Translations under genes and position numbers: made by a program
Assembly: GCA_031213475.1 (NCBI GenBank)
Contig: JARUPZ010000025.1
Coordinates: 6,149,676-6,213,675, forward strand
Direction of reading: 5' to 3'
From: Nereocystis luetkeana
Lineage: Eukaryota > Sar > Phaeophyceae > Laminariales > Laminariaceae
DNA: 64,000 nt
Part shown: piece after piece, positions 11,660 to 22,800 of the stretch
How positions within the stretch are numbered: the stretch's first letter is position 1
Layout of the letters: the number at the start of each line of letters is the position of its first letter
The notes under the pieces: model-generated
What the model was told of the DNA's origin: nothing
Seen by the model: the letters and a program-made list of their open reading frames with translations, nothing else
Databases searched by the model: none

Positions 11660-12160
11660 ATGATGACGAAGGAAGACATAATGAGCGAAGGGCAAGCAGG
11701 GTTCAGACCAAACCGTAGCTGCGCAGACCATGTGTACACATTTGGGAAGATACTACAAGGTAGGAAAGACGCGCCGCTAACAACGGACTGTTTGTTTCTA
11801 GATGTACAGAAGGCCTACGATATTGTATGGAGAAAAGGTTTGTGGAAAAAGCTGCGGGAAAAATAGGGATCAGAGGGAGGATGTATGTGGAGAATGACAA
11901 AAAAAAATCACGGAATGTGCGAGGAGTGCTGTGTGTGATGCTGGACGGAAAAAACTATCGAAGTATGTTGCTATTTTGCAGAGAGTTGCACAGGGATATA
12001 TACTACATCGCCCCATATATTCACGAAACATATTCACGGCCTGATACTAGCAGTCGAGGCAGCAAAGGAGGCATTCATGGTGGGGGGGGATACGGTGTGG
12101 GGATTGATGTTTTCGGATGACTTCGTAGGGAACACCAGAAGGATTGCAGAAACAACTTGA
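11660..12160 (+). pseudogene. LINE-A reverse transcriptase fragment
   Basis: The first frame reads MSEGQAGFRPNRSCADHVYT and then LFLDVQKAYDIVW. The GQAGFRPxRSCxDH block and the F.D..KAYD block are hallmarks of RT motifs in non-LTR elements. Past a frame change the catalytic box reads GLMFSDDFVG at 12101-12130, where an active enzyme would have Y/F-A-D-D, so an Ala-to-Ser change and several frame breaks are visible. LINE-B retains the alanine at this box. The residue is a relic of cDNA synthesis by target-primed reverse transcription. Confidence 0.85.
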
Positions 12161-12854
12161 GAAGGTGGTATAGAAAGTACTAGGAAATTGAGGGTGACGG
12201 CGAACGTAAATAAGCGCGTACCGAACGTGAGGTAAACCCGATAAATTTCAGTTGAAAGCGGGGAGAAGATGAACTGATGATCGTAGACCAGTGTACGTAC
12301 CTTGGCGTAGATATATATGTCAAAAGACTCTGGTTTTGGGATACACACGTAGCAAAAGTAATAGGCAAGGAAGGGTACAGCACACGTGGGCAAGATGGAT
12401 GCGATCCTAGCAGACCCGTACCTTGAAACTAGGATTTAGATATGTATCCTGACGAATGTGATAGTACCACAGCTAGAAAGTAAGTGCAGGGGGGAATTGA
12501 GAAGGGAACGCCAGGTAGTTCGTAAAACAGTTCAAAGCAGTACAGATGGCAGCAGCTTAACACGTACTCAGATGTTCGAGCACACGACAAGTAACACAGA
12601 ATTTAGAGCAGAACTAGGATTGTACCCACTACATACAGACAAAGAGAGACATGAGCAGAGTTCAAATGGCAATAATATGATGTAGCACATACGGAAATTA
12701 CCTAGGAAAGAGGTTGACAGCCATCGTTGATTGAACTGTACTGGAGAAAGTAACGTACTGGTGAGCTGGAAAAAGAATGGGATAGCGTAGTTAGTTGAGG
12801 AAGACTTAAGTATAGAAGGACATAGGGTGAAACCAGGAAGAGATGATGTCCGCA

Positions 12855-13196
12855 GAGAAGTTTGGGAGGTACAAGGCAGAAGTAGAAGAAATGATAGAAA
12901 GAAAGGTGATTCTAGCGCGAAGATGCAAGTTGAAATCGGAGAAACACCCAAGAGATATTATTATACCTCGTACGGGGGATTAAGGGTCATTTATAACGAC
13001 ACTGTGAAAGCTGCCAAAATAACAAGAGAAGTTTGGGAGAGAAGTTTGGGAGGTACAAGGCAGAAGTAGAAGAAATGACAGAAAGAAAGGTGATTCTAGC
13101 GCGAAGAAGCAAGTTGAAATCGGAGAAACACCCAAGAGATATACGGGGGATTAAGGGTCATTTATAACGACACTGTGAAAGCTGCCAAAATCACAA
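12855..13196 (+). repeat. 184 bp tandem duplication inside LINE-A
   Basis: GAGAAGTTTGGGAGGTACAA recurs at 12855 and 13039, followed by nearly identical sequence to AAGCTGCCAAAAT. The two units differ mainly by a 13 bp TA-bounded insert at 12958-12970 in the first. Confidence 0.88.
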
Positions 13197-13560
13197 GTTT
13201 AAGCGAACGGATAGGAAATTAAACGTACGTTCACAGCCACATACATGGACTTCGCGATAACGCTGAAACTGCGATTTCGTGCAAGTGATCTGGACCTGCC
13301 AGAAAGAAAAATGAGGTTTCCCGAAGCCCGTAGGAGGAGAAAGTAAAAGCATACAGATGTGCCTGTGTGGCAAAGCAATAGAGAATACAACTCGAATGTG
13401 AAATAAATGCGCAAAGAGAACGGGATGCCTTAGAAGCGGAGATGAGGAAAATAGACGATTTTGACATGGAGGAGTTTGGCGTACTAGATGGCAGCGAGGA
13501 AATAGTCGCTATCCAAGAAGATAGATGGTGGCGACAGGCGGCCAAACAGGAAGGGGATAA
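13197..13560 (+). pseudogene. LINE-A C-terminal region fragment
   Basis: Reads LKLRFRASDLDLPERKMRF and then, after breaks, ALEAEMRKIDDFDMEEFGVL and EDRWWRQAAKQEGDK. The same blocks follow the RT in LINE-B (20060-20395), showing that this C-terminal domain belongs to the element. In many non-LTR elements this position holds a Cys-rich nucleic-acid-binding segment; a CACVAK relic fits weakly. Confidence 0.7.
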
Positions 13561-13745
13561 GACTATAATAGCAAAAAGTTTCTATTAATATGTATTATAT
13601 GAAAACAACGTAATAATGAGCGCCTATAATTGATGGAGGGATCTCTACTAGGAGTAGGAACGGTGCTGCTCCGTCTCGAATGGGAACCGTGGTCAACGGT
13701 TAAATGACGAACAGGCAAGCGACAAAAGAGTACGCCCCCCCCCCA

Positions 13746-15849
13746 ACCGGCTCCTCTACGCCTGGATGGGTTGTGGTCGAGTGGCGACGACGCTGGAGTA
13801 CGAAGCCTCCAGACTCCAGACCTGTAATAATGTATAAGCTGCCTGCCCCTTCCCCCGCAAATGAACGCCACATAGACCAGACATAGACACCCTGCAAACA
13901 GTATCAGCTCAAGAACCAGGCCCGTCGGAGCAGCACACACAACACAGTACAGAGATGACCCCAAAGCACAATTATTTTCCCGTATTGGAACAAACCATAT
14001 TATTTTGACATGATGTTACTAAAACGAAGTTTAGCTCCCCTTGTCATACCCCGAACTGGATTCATATCGTACTAGTACATCAAATTTATCCACTGAAGAA
14101 TCAAAGAAAAATCCAATACCAGAACTCGAATCAGAAATAGATGTGGAAATTTTCACCCTACTATCGTCTTTTTTTCTTATACCACTAACTACACAAACCA
14201 GATTTAGGCTCATTCTTATCGGAAAGCGTTTTTTCCATAATTATTTTCCAAAGATTGGAAATAGTTGGAGATATGCACCAATATACGGAGGCGTTCTGTC
14301 ACTATTCGTGAATTTCACACATACATACATTTGGAAAAGAACCCAGGAGAGCATGGAAGATTGAAAAATTGCGCGAAAAAAATGTCGAAAAATTGGGAAG
14401 AAAGCTCCCCGATAAGAATGACTCTAAGATCTTAGAACTGAAACAGTTCAACTATTAATAAACTTTTCCCCCCTTCCTTATCCAAGCACCAACCAGACAT
14501 AGACATAAAAAATACAAGTAAGTACTCGTATATACCTGCTGTAGTAGTACACAGCAGTTTCTCCCGTACCGTTACGTATACTGGTAGCGAAGGCATAAAA
14601 CATACCTGGTAGACCAGAAACTTAGCATGAATGCGGACCACCTCACATGCACACACACGTAGATACAGCAAGGCCACCCAGACGTGTTCAGTTAACCTAA
14701 AGGTTGGGTCTTCTCGTGGTAAGCTACCACTAAACAAATATGGTTTCCATCGGGCGGTGGGAATCAGGTCTGCCATTATCCCTAAAATCCCCAACACACA
14801 GTTAACACTAGGTGCACATACCATGCGCCAAATGAAGGGGAGGGGTGGATGATGCATGACATTGGACTAAGACGTGTTCCACTCCTGAAATAAATCATGA
14901 CGCTGCAGTTCACCGACCACATAGTAACCAAGGAGAGGAAGAAGCAAGAACGGTAAGTAGATATCTTGATGGCTTCATGTCTTGAAGGAAACAAGCCGGT
15001 TCAAAACGTGAAGGAAACGTTGACCAAGCTTGCGACAGCCGAGGTCTACTCGGGAGAGCGCTGGTGGGGTAGCTACCCATGGTGAACGTGAATACGACGG
15101 AGGAAGCGACGTGCGGGGCATCCCGGTGTGTGAGTAAGAGTTTGTCTTATGCAAGCCATCCTTGGACCTCGCACGGTGTGAAAATGACCTTCCTGGAGAA
15201 AAAGCAACCAGTACAGCTGCGAGGCGAGAAAACAGAAGATACGAATGTGAGAAGCCAGGATGCTTACCGTCCGTGCCGATGGCCTGACACGAAGTAAGAC
15301 TGACAGGGTAAAGTACTATTAATAGTAGATAGTGCTGTGATATTTGGAGTCCTTAGCGACATGACGAGGGTTAATGTTCAAGGGGAAGTGCGACGAAGTA
15401 GGGTTGTACTGCTTTGCAATACGAAAAGCATAGATCGGCGGGGGGAGAACCCTTTCGAGTCACGCACAGACAGGCCGAAGTGAAGCATGGAGTGGCTGAG
15501 GACAGAGACGGAAACAGTACCAGCTTGGGTTAGAAGACTAGGATGCAGAGTATGTATGTATAACTAGTGTAGTGGAACATCGAAATTCAAACTAAGACGT
15601 GGTCCTAGGATGCACAGAGGTAAGGGGAGGCAGGAAACAGTAAGTAAGTAAGTACTTAGTGCCTGAAAGGGAATGGGGGAGAAACACAGAGGCGCGTAGT
15701 TCGCAGAAAACACCAAAAAAAACGGAAACGGAAAGAATGCTCAGAGAAATAAATGAGAATAACAGAAATAATACTCGTAGAGATGCAAGGGAGAGGGAAC
15801 GAGAGACGAGTATAGAAGAGTGGATAGTAAAACGAAAAAGAATCTGACA
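13746..15849. other. Unassigned stretch; may include LINE-B 5' region
   Basis: Purine-rich plus strand from about 14,860 onward resembles the sequence leading into the LINE-B endonuclease. I could not place the LINE 5' end. A 107-codon frame at 14041-14364 has no recognised motif. TACCTGGTA at 14603-14611, TACTCGTA at 14523 and 15772, CTATTAATAG at 15316. Confidence 0.4.
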
Positions 15850-16030
15850 ATAGGATGATGGAATCTACGTGCATCCGCCGCGAAGGAGCGCAAAAAAAGG
15901 GTAGGAGTTAGTTGCCGAACAAGTGAGTAAGCGCGACCTAGAAATAATTAGAATTTATGGCCCATGCGAGAAAGAGAGCGTGAGGGAGGAACGGGGTGGG
16001 GCAGAATAGCAAGAAGAGTAGGCGGGCGGG

Positions 16031-16740
16031 GTGGTGAGGATATATGTAGTCAAAGAATACCTGGGTAATAAAATAGAGGAGGCCAAAGACACTAACTTCG
16101 ACGAAAACGTATGGATGCAGATATCAGGGAAGCGGGGAACGAAATATTACATATTTGGAACATATGTATGCCCCTGGAGTCGAAGAGTACGGCAACAATT
16201 ATTCGGAGGAAGTTCGGAGAAGAAGTAGCAGCAGACAGACGTACGGAAGTATAAAAGACAAGGAAAAGTAGTACTTGTGGGAGATTTTAATTCAAGAATA
16301 ATTAGAAGGAGATTTTAATTCAAGAATTAGAAGGGCAAGCGACCCGAATGAGAACATTGGATAATGTAGGGGAGTAACAAAGGAGAAAATAATACGGCAG
16401 AGATGTTGAAGTTCCTTAACCCTTTAGAACCACAGTCCCGTTTTGGGGACAAACCACGATAATTTCGAGTAGTTTGTCCCCAAGACGGGACTGCGGTTCT
16501 AAAGGGGTTAAGCACAACGAGATGAAGACGTTGAACGGCAGAGTTAAAGGGGCAGAGCCGGAATGGATGAGACAGCAGTGCTTACAAAACGGACAGAGTG
16601 CTAATATTCGTGACTTCATAGTGGTAGAAAATGGAAGCGGTAAAGAAACGGAAAATATATAAGTATGCTCAGCGGACGTAGGAACAACGGATCACTGTCT
16701 AGTATGGGCAGTTAGCAGACGAGAGTTATCAAATACAGGC
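16031..16740 (+). pseudogene. LINE-B AP-type endonuclease fragment
   Basis: Visible blocks are IYVVKEYLGNKIEEAKDT, then VVLVGDFNSR (GDFN at 16280-16291), RASDPNENIG, and MKTLNGRVKGAEPEW. Further on come DFIVVENGSGKETE and finally TTDHCLVW (TDH at 16687-16695). GDFN and S/T-D-H are the catalytic signatures of the apurinic endonuclease-like domain that nicks target DNA in LINEs. A ~29 bp local duplication follows GDFN (GGAGATTTTAATTCAAGAAT recurs near 16309). MITE-A splits the frame at a TTAA between FL and KHNEM. Confidence 0.88.
16416..16512. mobile_element. MITE-A copy (f), inserted in the LINE endonuclease
   Basis: Perfect TTAA at both ends (16416-16419, 16509-16512). Removing the element and one TTAA restores the endonuclease reading frame across ...EMLKFL / KHNEMK..., which is a clean filled-versus-inferred-empty site. 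Confidence 0.92.
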
Positions 16741-16799
16741 GAGGTAGGAATTTGTCCTGATGGACAATATATAACCTAGAAGTGACGCAGAAGAAGTGG

Positions 16800-17100
16800 G
16801 AATAGGTCCAAGAAAAAATAGCCTAAAATGCAGAGCAATATTCCGAGCTGCTGGAAATCTTTAGGTAGAAGAACAAAGAACGATATCGAGAGGGATGATG
16901 CAGGAGCTTGGATAATACAAAGATTGGAAGAACTGGTCGAAATCACAGCAAGTAATGGAATAGCAAAGAAGTTGATGCGCAACAGAGCAGTACAATGGTG
17001 GGATCAGCAAGTAAAAGAGGCTATTAAGGTTAATAAGGAGAAAGCCACACGCAAGACATGCATCGAGTTTAACCACGACAGGATGGGAGGAATATTATAA
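16800..17100 (+). pseudogene. LINE-B linker region between endonuclease and RT
   Basis: The frame reads DAGAWIIQRLEELVEITAS and AVQWWDQQVKEAIKVNKEK. The WW.QVKEAI pattern is typical of the segment between endonuclease and RT in non-LTR elements. It ends at a stop before MITE-B. Confidence 0.65.
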
Positions 17101-17281
17101 TATCTAGCTAGAAACAAAGTAAAGAGATGGTAGAGAAGAAGAAGAAAGGAATAGAGAGAGACGTACAGTAGTAAATAAAACGAATGCATTCGAGGGCGGG
17201 AAGAAGCGGAGGTGGGTATGGGGTAAAAGGGATGCTGGGCAAATAAGCAGGAGAGGCAGACTCGGGAATAATAATAATAGC

Positions 17282-17390
17282 TATTACGGGGGACCCTAGT
17301 TAACAGGACCTTTGGTGTACATAAAAACCTATATATGTAACCGTTTTTACTAACAATATTTGGTCCTGTTAACTATGCCCCCCCGTAATA
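17282..17390. mobile_element. MITE-B copy 3
   Basis: TA, then TTACGGGGGACCCTAGTTAA ... TTAACTATGCCCCCCCGTAA, then TA. It is inserted in LINE-B between the linker and RT regions. Confidence 0.88.
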
Positions 17391-17474
17391 CCTCAAGAGC
17401 GTAGTACAGTTAATAAATAAAATGGTTAGTAGCTCGAAAGGTAAAGGGAAAAAAGGGGAGCACCGCTGGAGTAG

Positions 17475-17520
17475 AGAGGCGTTCTACGATAACAGAGGTT
17501 CACCCCAAAAATCTGAAGCT
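17475..17520. mobile_element. Element R terminal fragment
   Basis: GAGGCGTTCTACGATAACAG followed by AGGTTCACCCCAAAAATCTG matches one terminus of R copies at 27322 and 39531. The rest of R is absent. Confidence 0.7.
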
Positions 17521-17542
17521 AATATGTCCCCCGAAGGAATAA

Positions 17543-17627
17543 TGCTCTACATCGTTGGGTATAATGCGACTGATGATGCACGCATCTCGTACGTCTACGT
17601 GCGGAATATACCCAACAATGTAAAGCA
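17543..17627. repeat. Small inverted repeat
   Basis: TGCTCTACATCGTTGGGTAT at the left and ATACCCAACAATGTAAAGCA at the right form about 20 bp imperfect arms around a 43 bp loop. Probably a further non-autonomous element; no second copy seen. Confidence 0.5.
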
Positions 17628-17825
17628 CGACTTTCATACTCATCCATCTTTTAACTGCCACCGGGTGAGGACGATGTGGTTGCTCAAAAAGTTTTTTTTT
17701 TCTCACATACATGTAATACCTTTATCGACTAACGCATCTACAGCAGTAGTAGTAGTAGAGGGCATTTAATTACCGTAAGCTAGAAACGCCGACAGCCAAT
17801 ATATACCGACGCAGAATTCAAGAAA

Positions 17826-18735
17826 AGAAAACGGCACGTGGGCAGAGGCGAAGTTCGAACGTAGATGCATCAGGAAGGGAAGATAGGGGTTACAGAGAGA
17901 GTTCACGAGGGAAAAAGTAAAGGAGTGTGTAGCTAACTCAAGAATACCGAAAGGCAGCAGGCGCAGACCAAATCGTGAGTCGTGGATTTGTAAAGTACGG
18001 AGGAGAAGGAATGCTTTCCATGATGGTCATGTTACATGACACGACCAGATACCTGGTAGATAATAAGGAAAAACGAGTACACACCTAGGAGGTGGAGAGA
18101 AGGAGTGGTAGTGAACATATTTTCAGAAAGGAGACAAGGCTGACCCGGGGAGCTATAATAGAGGAATGACGCCATACAGCACACAGTAGTAGGCAAAACA
18201 TTTGTAGTACGTTGAACGAAAGAATGGTAACTGTGATGGAGAAGGAAGACAACATGAGCAAAGGGCAAGCAGGGTCCGGACGAAAACGGCACGTGGGCAG
18301 AGGCGAAGTTCGAACGTAGATGCATCAGGAAGGGAAGATAGGGGTTACAGAGAGAGTTCACGAGGGAAAAAGTAAAGGAGTGTGTAGCTAACTCAAGAAT
18401 ACCGAAAGGCAGCAGGCGCAGACCAAATCGTGAGTCGTGGATTTGTAAAGTACGGAGGAGAAGGAATGCTTTCCATGATGGTCATGTTACATGACATGAC
18501 CAGATACCTGGTAGATAATAAGGAAAAACGAGTACACACCTAGGAGGTGGAGAGAAGGAGTGGTAGTGAACATATTTTCAGAAAGGAGACAAGGCTGACC
18601 CGGGGAGCTATAATAGAGGAATGACGCCATACAGCACACAGTAGTAGGCAAAACATTTGTAGTACGTTGAACGAAAGAATGGTAACTGTGATGGAGAAGG
18701 AAGGCAACATGAGCAAAGGGCAAGCAGGGTCCGGA
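17826..18735 (+). repeat. Recent 455 bp tandem duplication in the LINE-B RT
   Basis: ACGGCACGTGGGCAGAGGCG begins at 17831 and again at 18286. The units differ at only a few bases over 455 bp. The junction lies in the RT block GQAGSGxKR: the first unit breaks off there and the second continues into an otherwise colinear RT. Confidence 0.93.
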
Positions 18736-19250
18736 CCAAAACGTACCTGCGTAGACCATGTGTACACAGTAGGGAAGATAGTACAAGGTAGGAAAGACAG
18801 GGGGCTGACAGCATACCGTTTGTTTCTGGATGTACTGTTTCTGGATGTACAGAAGGTCTACGATATTATAGCACGGGGAAATGGTTTGTGGAAAAAACTA
18901 TGGGAAATAAATAGGGATCAGAGGGATGATGTGGAAAATGATTAAGACATACATATATATCACGGAATGAGCGAGGAGTGCTGTGATGCTGGACGGAAAA
19001 ACTATCGAATTATGTCGATTTTTTACATGGGGTTGCACAGGGATGTACGTTATCCCCCCATATACCCAAGGTATAGGTTCACGACCTGATAGTAGTACTA
19101 CTGTAGTCGAAGCAGCTAAACACGGAGTCACAGCGGGGGGAGATACGGTGTCGGGCTTGCTGTATGCAGATGACCTCGCAGGGGTATCAGAAACACCCGG
19201 AGGATTGCAGAAACAAATAAATGGAGAAAGCGCTCGAATACACAAGTAAA
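17930..19250 (+). pseudogene. LINE-B reverse transcriptase fragment
   Basis: Colinear blocks are IVSRGFVKYGGEGMLSMMVM, PRRWREGVVVNIF, LNERMVTVMEKEGNMSKGQ, KRTCVDHVYTVGKIVQGRK and LFLDVQKVYDI. They are followed by the catalytic box GLLYADDLAG (YADD at 19163-19174) and GGLQKQ. These are RT motifs of non-LTR elements and the active-site box is intact, but the frame is broken by the 455 bp duplication, by a 7 bp CCTGGTA insert in each unit (18050-18058, 18505-18513) and by smaller indels. Confidence 0.88.
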
Positions 19251-20400
19251 AATGGAGGGTGACGGCGAACGTAAACAAGTGCGCAGTAGTAGTAGTAGTT
19301 GTATGTAGTGAAGATCAGGTGGGCCCGGTAAAACAATCAGTCGGGAGCGAGGAGAATATTAGTTCCCGATCGTAGACCAGTGTGCGTACCTTGGCGTAGA
19401 GATATCAAAAGAGTGCTCTTGGGATACACACATAGCCAACGTAATTGGAAACGGTAAATCACACGTAGGCAAGATGGATGCGATTCTAACAGACTCGCAC
19501 CTTGACAGTAGGATTCAGATATATATCCTGATGAATGTGATAGTAACAAATTTAGAATGTGTGCAGGAGAAGTATGGGAAAGGAACGCGAAGTTCGTAAA
19601 ACAGTTCAAAACGGTACTGATGGCAGCAGCTAAAAACGTATTAAAATGGTCTAGCACAACAAGTATAAGGCAGTATTAAGAGCAAAACTGGGAATGTACT
19701 AACTCAAGACAAACAGAGACATACATGAGAAAGTGCAAATGTCAATATAAAGTAAGGGGCATGCCACAGAACAGGTTGCCAGCCATAGTTGATAGAGTTG
19801 TAAGGAAGAAAGTAAAATAAAAGCCAGCTGGAAAAACATGGGATAGCGTAGAGAACGTGTGGAAGGATGAAGGAGGAAACCAAGAAGAGATGATGTCCGC
19901 AAGAAAGTTTAGGAGGTACAAGACAGAAGAAGCAGAAGAAATGATATACAGAAGGGAGACACTAGCGCTAAGAAACAATGTGAAATCGGAGAAAAGCTTA
20001 GAGGTATACGGGAGATTAAGCCAAGGAATAGAAATGAAATGGTATTTGCACCGCCCAATGGACCCCGCGAACACGCTGAAACTACGGTTTCGTGTAGGGG
20101 ACCTCGACCTGCCAGAAAGAAGAAAGAAGTAGCCGGGAGGAGGAGGAAATAAATGCACAGATGCTCCCCCGTGCAGTAAATCCATGTATCAGATAGTATA
20201 ATTCGCATAGTCGGAGAATGTGATACTCGTATGTACAAGGAGGAACGGGATGTCTTAAATAAAGAGATAAGAAAAATAGACGAATGTGACATGGACGAGT
20301 CTGGTACACTGGATAGAACCGAGAAAACGATCGCTATCCTAAGAGATAGATGGCGGCCACAGGTGGTGCAACAAGAATGGGACAATATGAGCTAAACGAT
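19251..20400 (+). pseudogene. LINE-B thumb and C-terminal region
   Basis: Broken frames read RVTANVNKC, DQCAYLGVEISK-like and SHVGKMDAILTDSHLDSR. Further down come LKLRFRVGDLDLPERRKK and then EERDVLNKEIRKIDECDMDE and LRDRWRPQVVQQEWD. The order matches LINE-A. No intact frame. Confidence 0.7.
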
Positions 20401-20552
20401 CCGATGCGATGCATGAGAACAACGGAATGGACGCCCAAGTGACGGGGGTGTCTCTGTTGGGAATAGCAACGGTGCTCCGTCTCGAAAGGGGATGCATGGT
20501 CAAAGGTCAAATGACTAAGGCAAGCAAGAAATGAGTAGGCCTTCCCCCCCCC

Positions 20553-21341
20553 CGATACTGGCCTTCATTTTATAGCGTACAGGATTAATCCAGCATTCCC
20601 ACTCGCTCGTCGGTTATAATCGAGCTTACATGCGTATCTGCCCTACTATTAATAGAACTACATTTATACCACAAGGTTAAAGTAAGCGACAGCAGTTAAG
20701 CCTGTCTTGCTATAGGCAAGGCTCGCGGTTCATTGTGATATCAACGTTGGGCATAGGCTCTTGGATACTATTTGTATAGGATTTGGAGCGACGTTCGGCG
20801 CTTCTGGGACAAACACTCAGCTGTAAACTATGCATTCTCCAACGTTCTCTGAATTATTGACCAGCAAATTCGTGGGTCGCGTCGCGTATATATTGTGTAT
20901 TGGGTAGGGATTTCGTAGCCCCTGGAAGTATGTAACCGGGTACACGCGTTCCCGTGTATTTTAATAAATCACTCAGGTTGGCTACCCGGGTATCCGAGAG
21001 TAGGCTGTTGAACAGCGTGTATACCCTACAGCCGGTACACACTACTAGCTTAAAATACACTGTCAAGGAATATATGGGGGTCGGGGGATAGAGGGTGGTG
21101 AAGGGGGGGCTGATGTACCGTGACTTTCGACTATCCGGGATACCCCACAAGAAATCTAGCGATGCTATAAATCATGTCGGAGGGGGGCTGTTGCATCTCC
21201 CGATTCTTCGGGGTCATCTACGCAACACAATATATATGTACGACTGCGGTACTACCGCCGGAAATTCGCAGGCACCAAAGCCCCACGGAACCCGCAAGTA
21301 CAACGATTCTTCTCACAGGAAACGTCGCGGTGAGCTGCCTT
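20553..21341. other. Unassigned stretch
   Basis: Contains CTATTAATAG at 20646. The segment 20712-20790 (GCGGTTCATTGTGATATCAA) is echoed at 58990-59060. CCCGGGTA-type words near 20930-20995 resemble the 11.45 kb minisatellite. No gene recognised. Confidence 0.4.
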
Positions 21342-22650
21342 CGATGGGCTCCTCTCTAGGTAGTGCTACACGAAAATCTCTGGGGTCCAGGGGCGTGCCA
21401 GGAGTCATCACAGTATTGATGCCGCCGTTGCTGCCGTTGCTGCTGCTGCTGCTGCGAGTGTCGCCCCCCCTCTTCGCAACCCTCACCCTCTTTGTCTTCG
21501 CTGCCGCTGCCGCCGCCACGACCACCACCACCACCGCTACCACTAACACCGGGGATGTCGATGGGGTCTTGGGCGTCCTTCTCTGAGGGCCAGGGTCGTC
21601 CTGGGAGTCGTTTGCTGCTGCTACAGCAGATGCTGTCGCCTGCTGCCTCTACTTCTGCCGCTGCTACTGTCACCCTGGCGTTGCTTTCCCTCTCATCACC
21701 TCAGTGTCCGCCACCGCCGTCACCGCTGCTGACGCCGCCGTCGCCGCCGGCGATGTGATCTACGGGGTACTACTGCCTTGGGTATCAGCGTCGTCCTGGG
21801 AGTAAATCGCACTGCAGTGGTGCTGCTGCCGTTGCTGCCGCCGCTGCCGCTGCTGCCGCTGCTGCTACCGGTATCACCCCCCCCTCCATCCCCCTCGTGG
21901 CCTCCGGTTATGCCACCACCGCCGCCACTGCCGCCGCCGATGGGGGGTTAGGGATGCGCCTCTGGCGGTCAGGGTACATCCTGGGAGGCACTATGTATTG
22001 CATCTGCCACTGTTGCTGCTGCCGCTGCTGTTGCTGGTGCCACCCCTTCCTTCGCCCCCCGCGTTCCCTACACCTCTACTACCACCGCTACCTCTACCCC
22101 CCCTACTACCACCACTACCGCCGCCACTACCGCCGCCATTACCGCCACCACTACCGCCACCACTATCACCACCACTACCGCCTCAACTACCACCACCGCC
22201 ACCACCGCCTCCACCGCCGATGGTGGGTCTTGGACGTGCTGTTCTAGAGGTCACGGCCATCCTGAGAGTCAATCGTGATCGCTGCTGCTTCTGCGGCTGT
22301 TGGTATCACCCCCGTCTCCATCCACGTCGTCCCCTCCACCTCTGCCACCGACACAACGTCACCGCCACCGCCACCGCCGCTGCCGCTACCCTCGTCACCG
22401 TCGCCACCACCGCCGCCACGGCCACCGCTGATGGGGAGGTCTTGGGGGTGCTGCTCTGGGAAGGAGGGTACGACACCCCGAGTGACAGTTGTCAATTGTT
22501 GCTGCCATCGCTGCTGTCGTCGTTGCTGCTAGTGTCACCCGTGCCTCCTTCTCCGTCGTCGCCTCCACTGCCGTCCCGGTGTCGCTTGGGCTTCCTCGTC
22601 CTGCCACCTGGAAGACCAGACCGTCGGTGCACCGACGGAAAACGTGACAC
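21342..22650. repeat. GC-rich higher-order triplet minisatellite
   Basis: About six ~190-280 bp units. Each starts with a word like GATGGGGGGTCTTGGGCGTG and GGGTCGTCCTGGGAGTC, and continues into CTG/CCG/CCA triplet runs. Starts lie near 21342, 21556, 21752, 21938, 22217 and 22430. Long frames are open on both strands because of triplet periodicity. It could be a repeat-encoding exon, but I saw no convincing splice pair. Confidence 0.6.
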
Positions 22651-22673
22651 ACGTTTGATAACTATATTATAAA

Positions 22674-22800
22674 ACAGCAACAGCAACAGCAACATAACAA
22701 CAGCAACACAACAGCATCATCAACAGCATCATCAACAAAAAAAAACAACAACAATAACAACAACACAACAACATCACAAGAACAACAACATCAGCTGTGA
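22674..22800. repeat. CAA/AAC-rich microsatellite
   Basis: Degenerate (CAACAG)/(AAC) repeats with no coding meaning. Confidence 0.85.

Larger units (their letters stand above)
11656..13745 (+). mobile_element. LINE-A, 5'-truncated non-LTR retrotransposon
   Basis: The element starts inside the reverse transcriptase region and ends in a C tract at 13736-13745. It includes the RT start (GQAGFRPNRSCADH), a decayed catalytic box, an internal 184 bp tandem duplication and the C-terminal region. Its 3' end (GGAACGGTGCTGCTCCGTCT through GAGTACGCCCC) matches LINE-B and three fragments at 42.2, 54.9 and 62.2 kb. Many stops and frameshifts make it non-functional. Confidence 0.85.
15850..20552 (+). mobile_element. 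LINE-B, long decayed non-LTR retrotransposon
   Basis: Order of parts: endonuclease (about 15,850-16,720), linker, RT (about 17,930-19,250), C-terminal region (to about 20,395), and a 3' end terminating in a C tract at 20542-20552. It is interrupted by MITE-A (16416-16512), MITE-B (17282-17390), an R fragment with a small inverted repeat (17475-17627) and a 455 bp tandem duplication (17826-18735). Stops and frameshifts throughout make it inactive. Confidence 0.85.
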
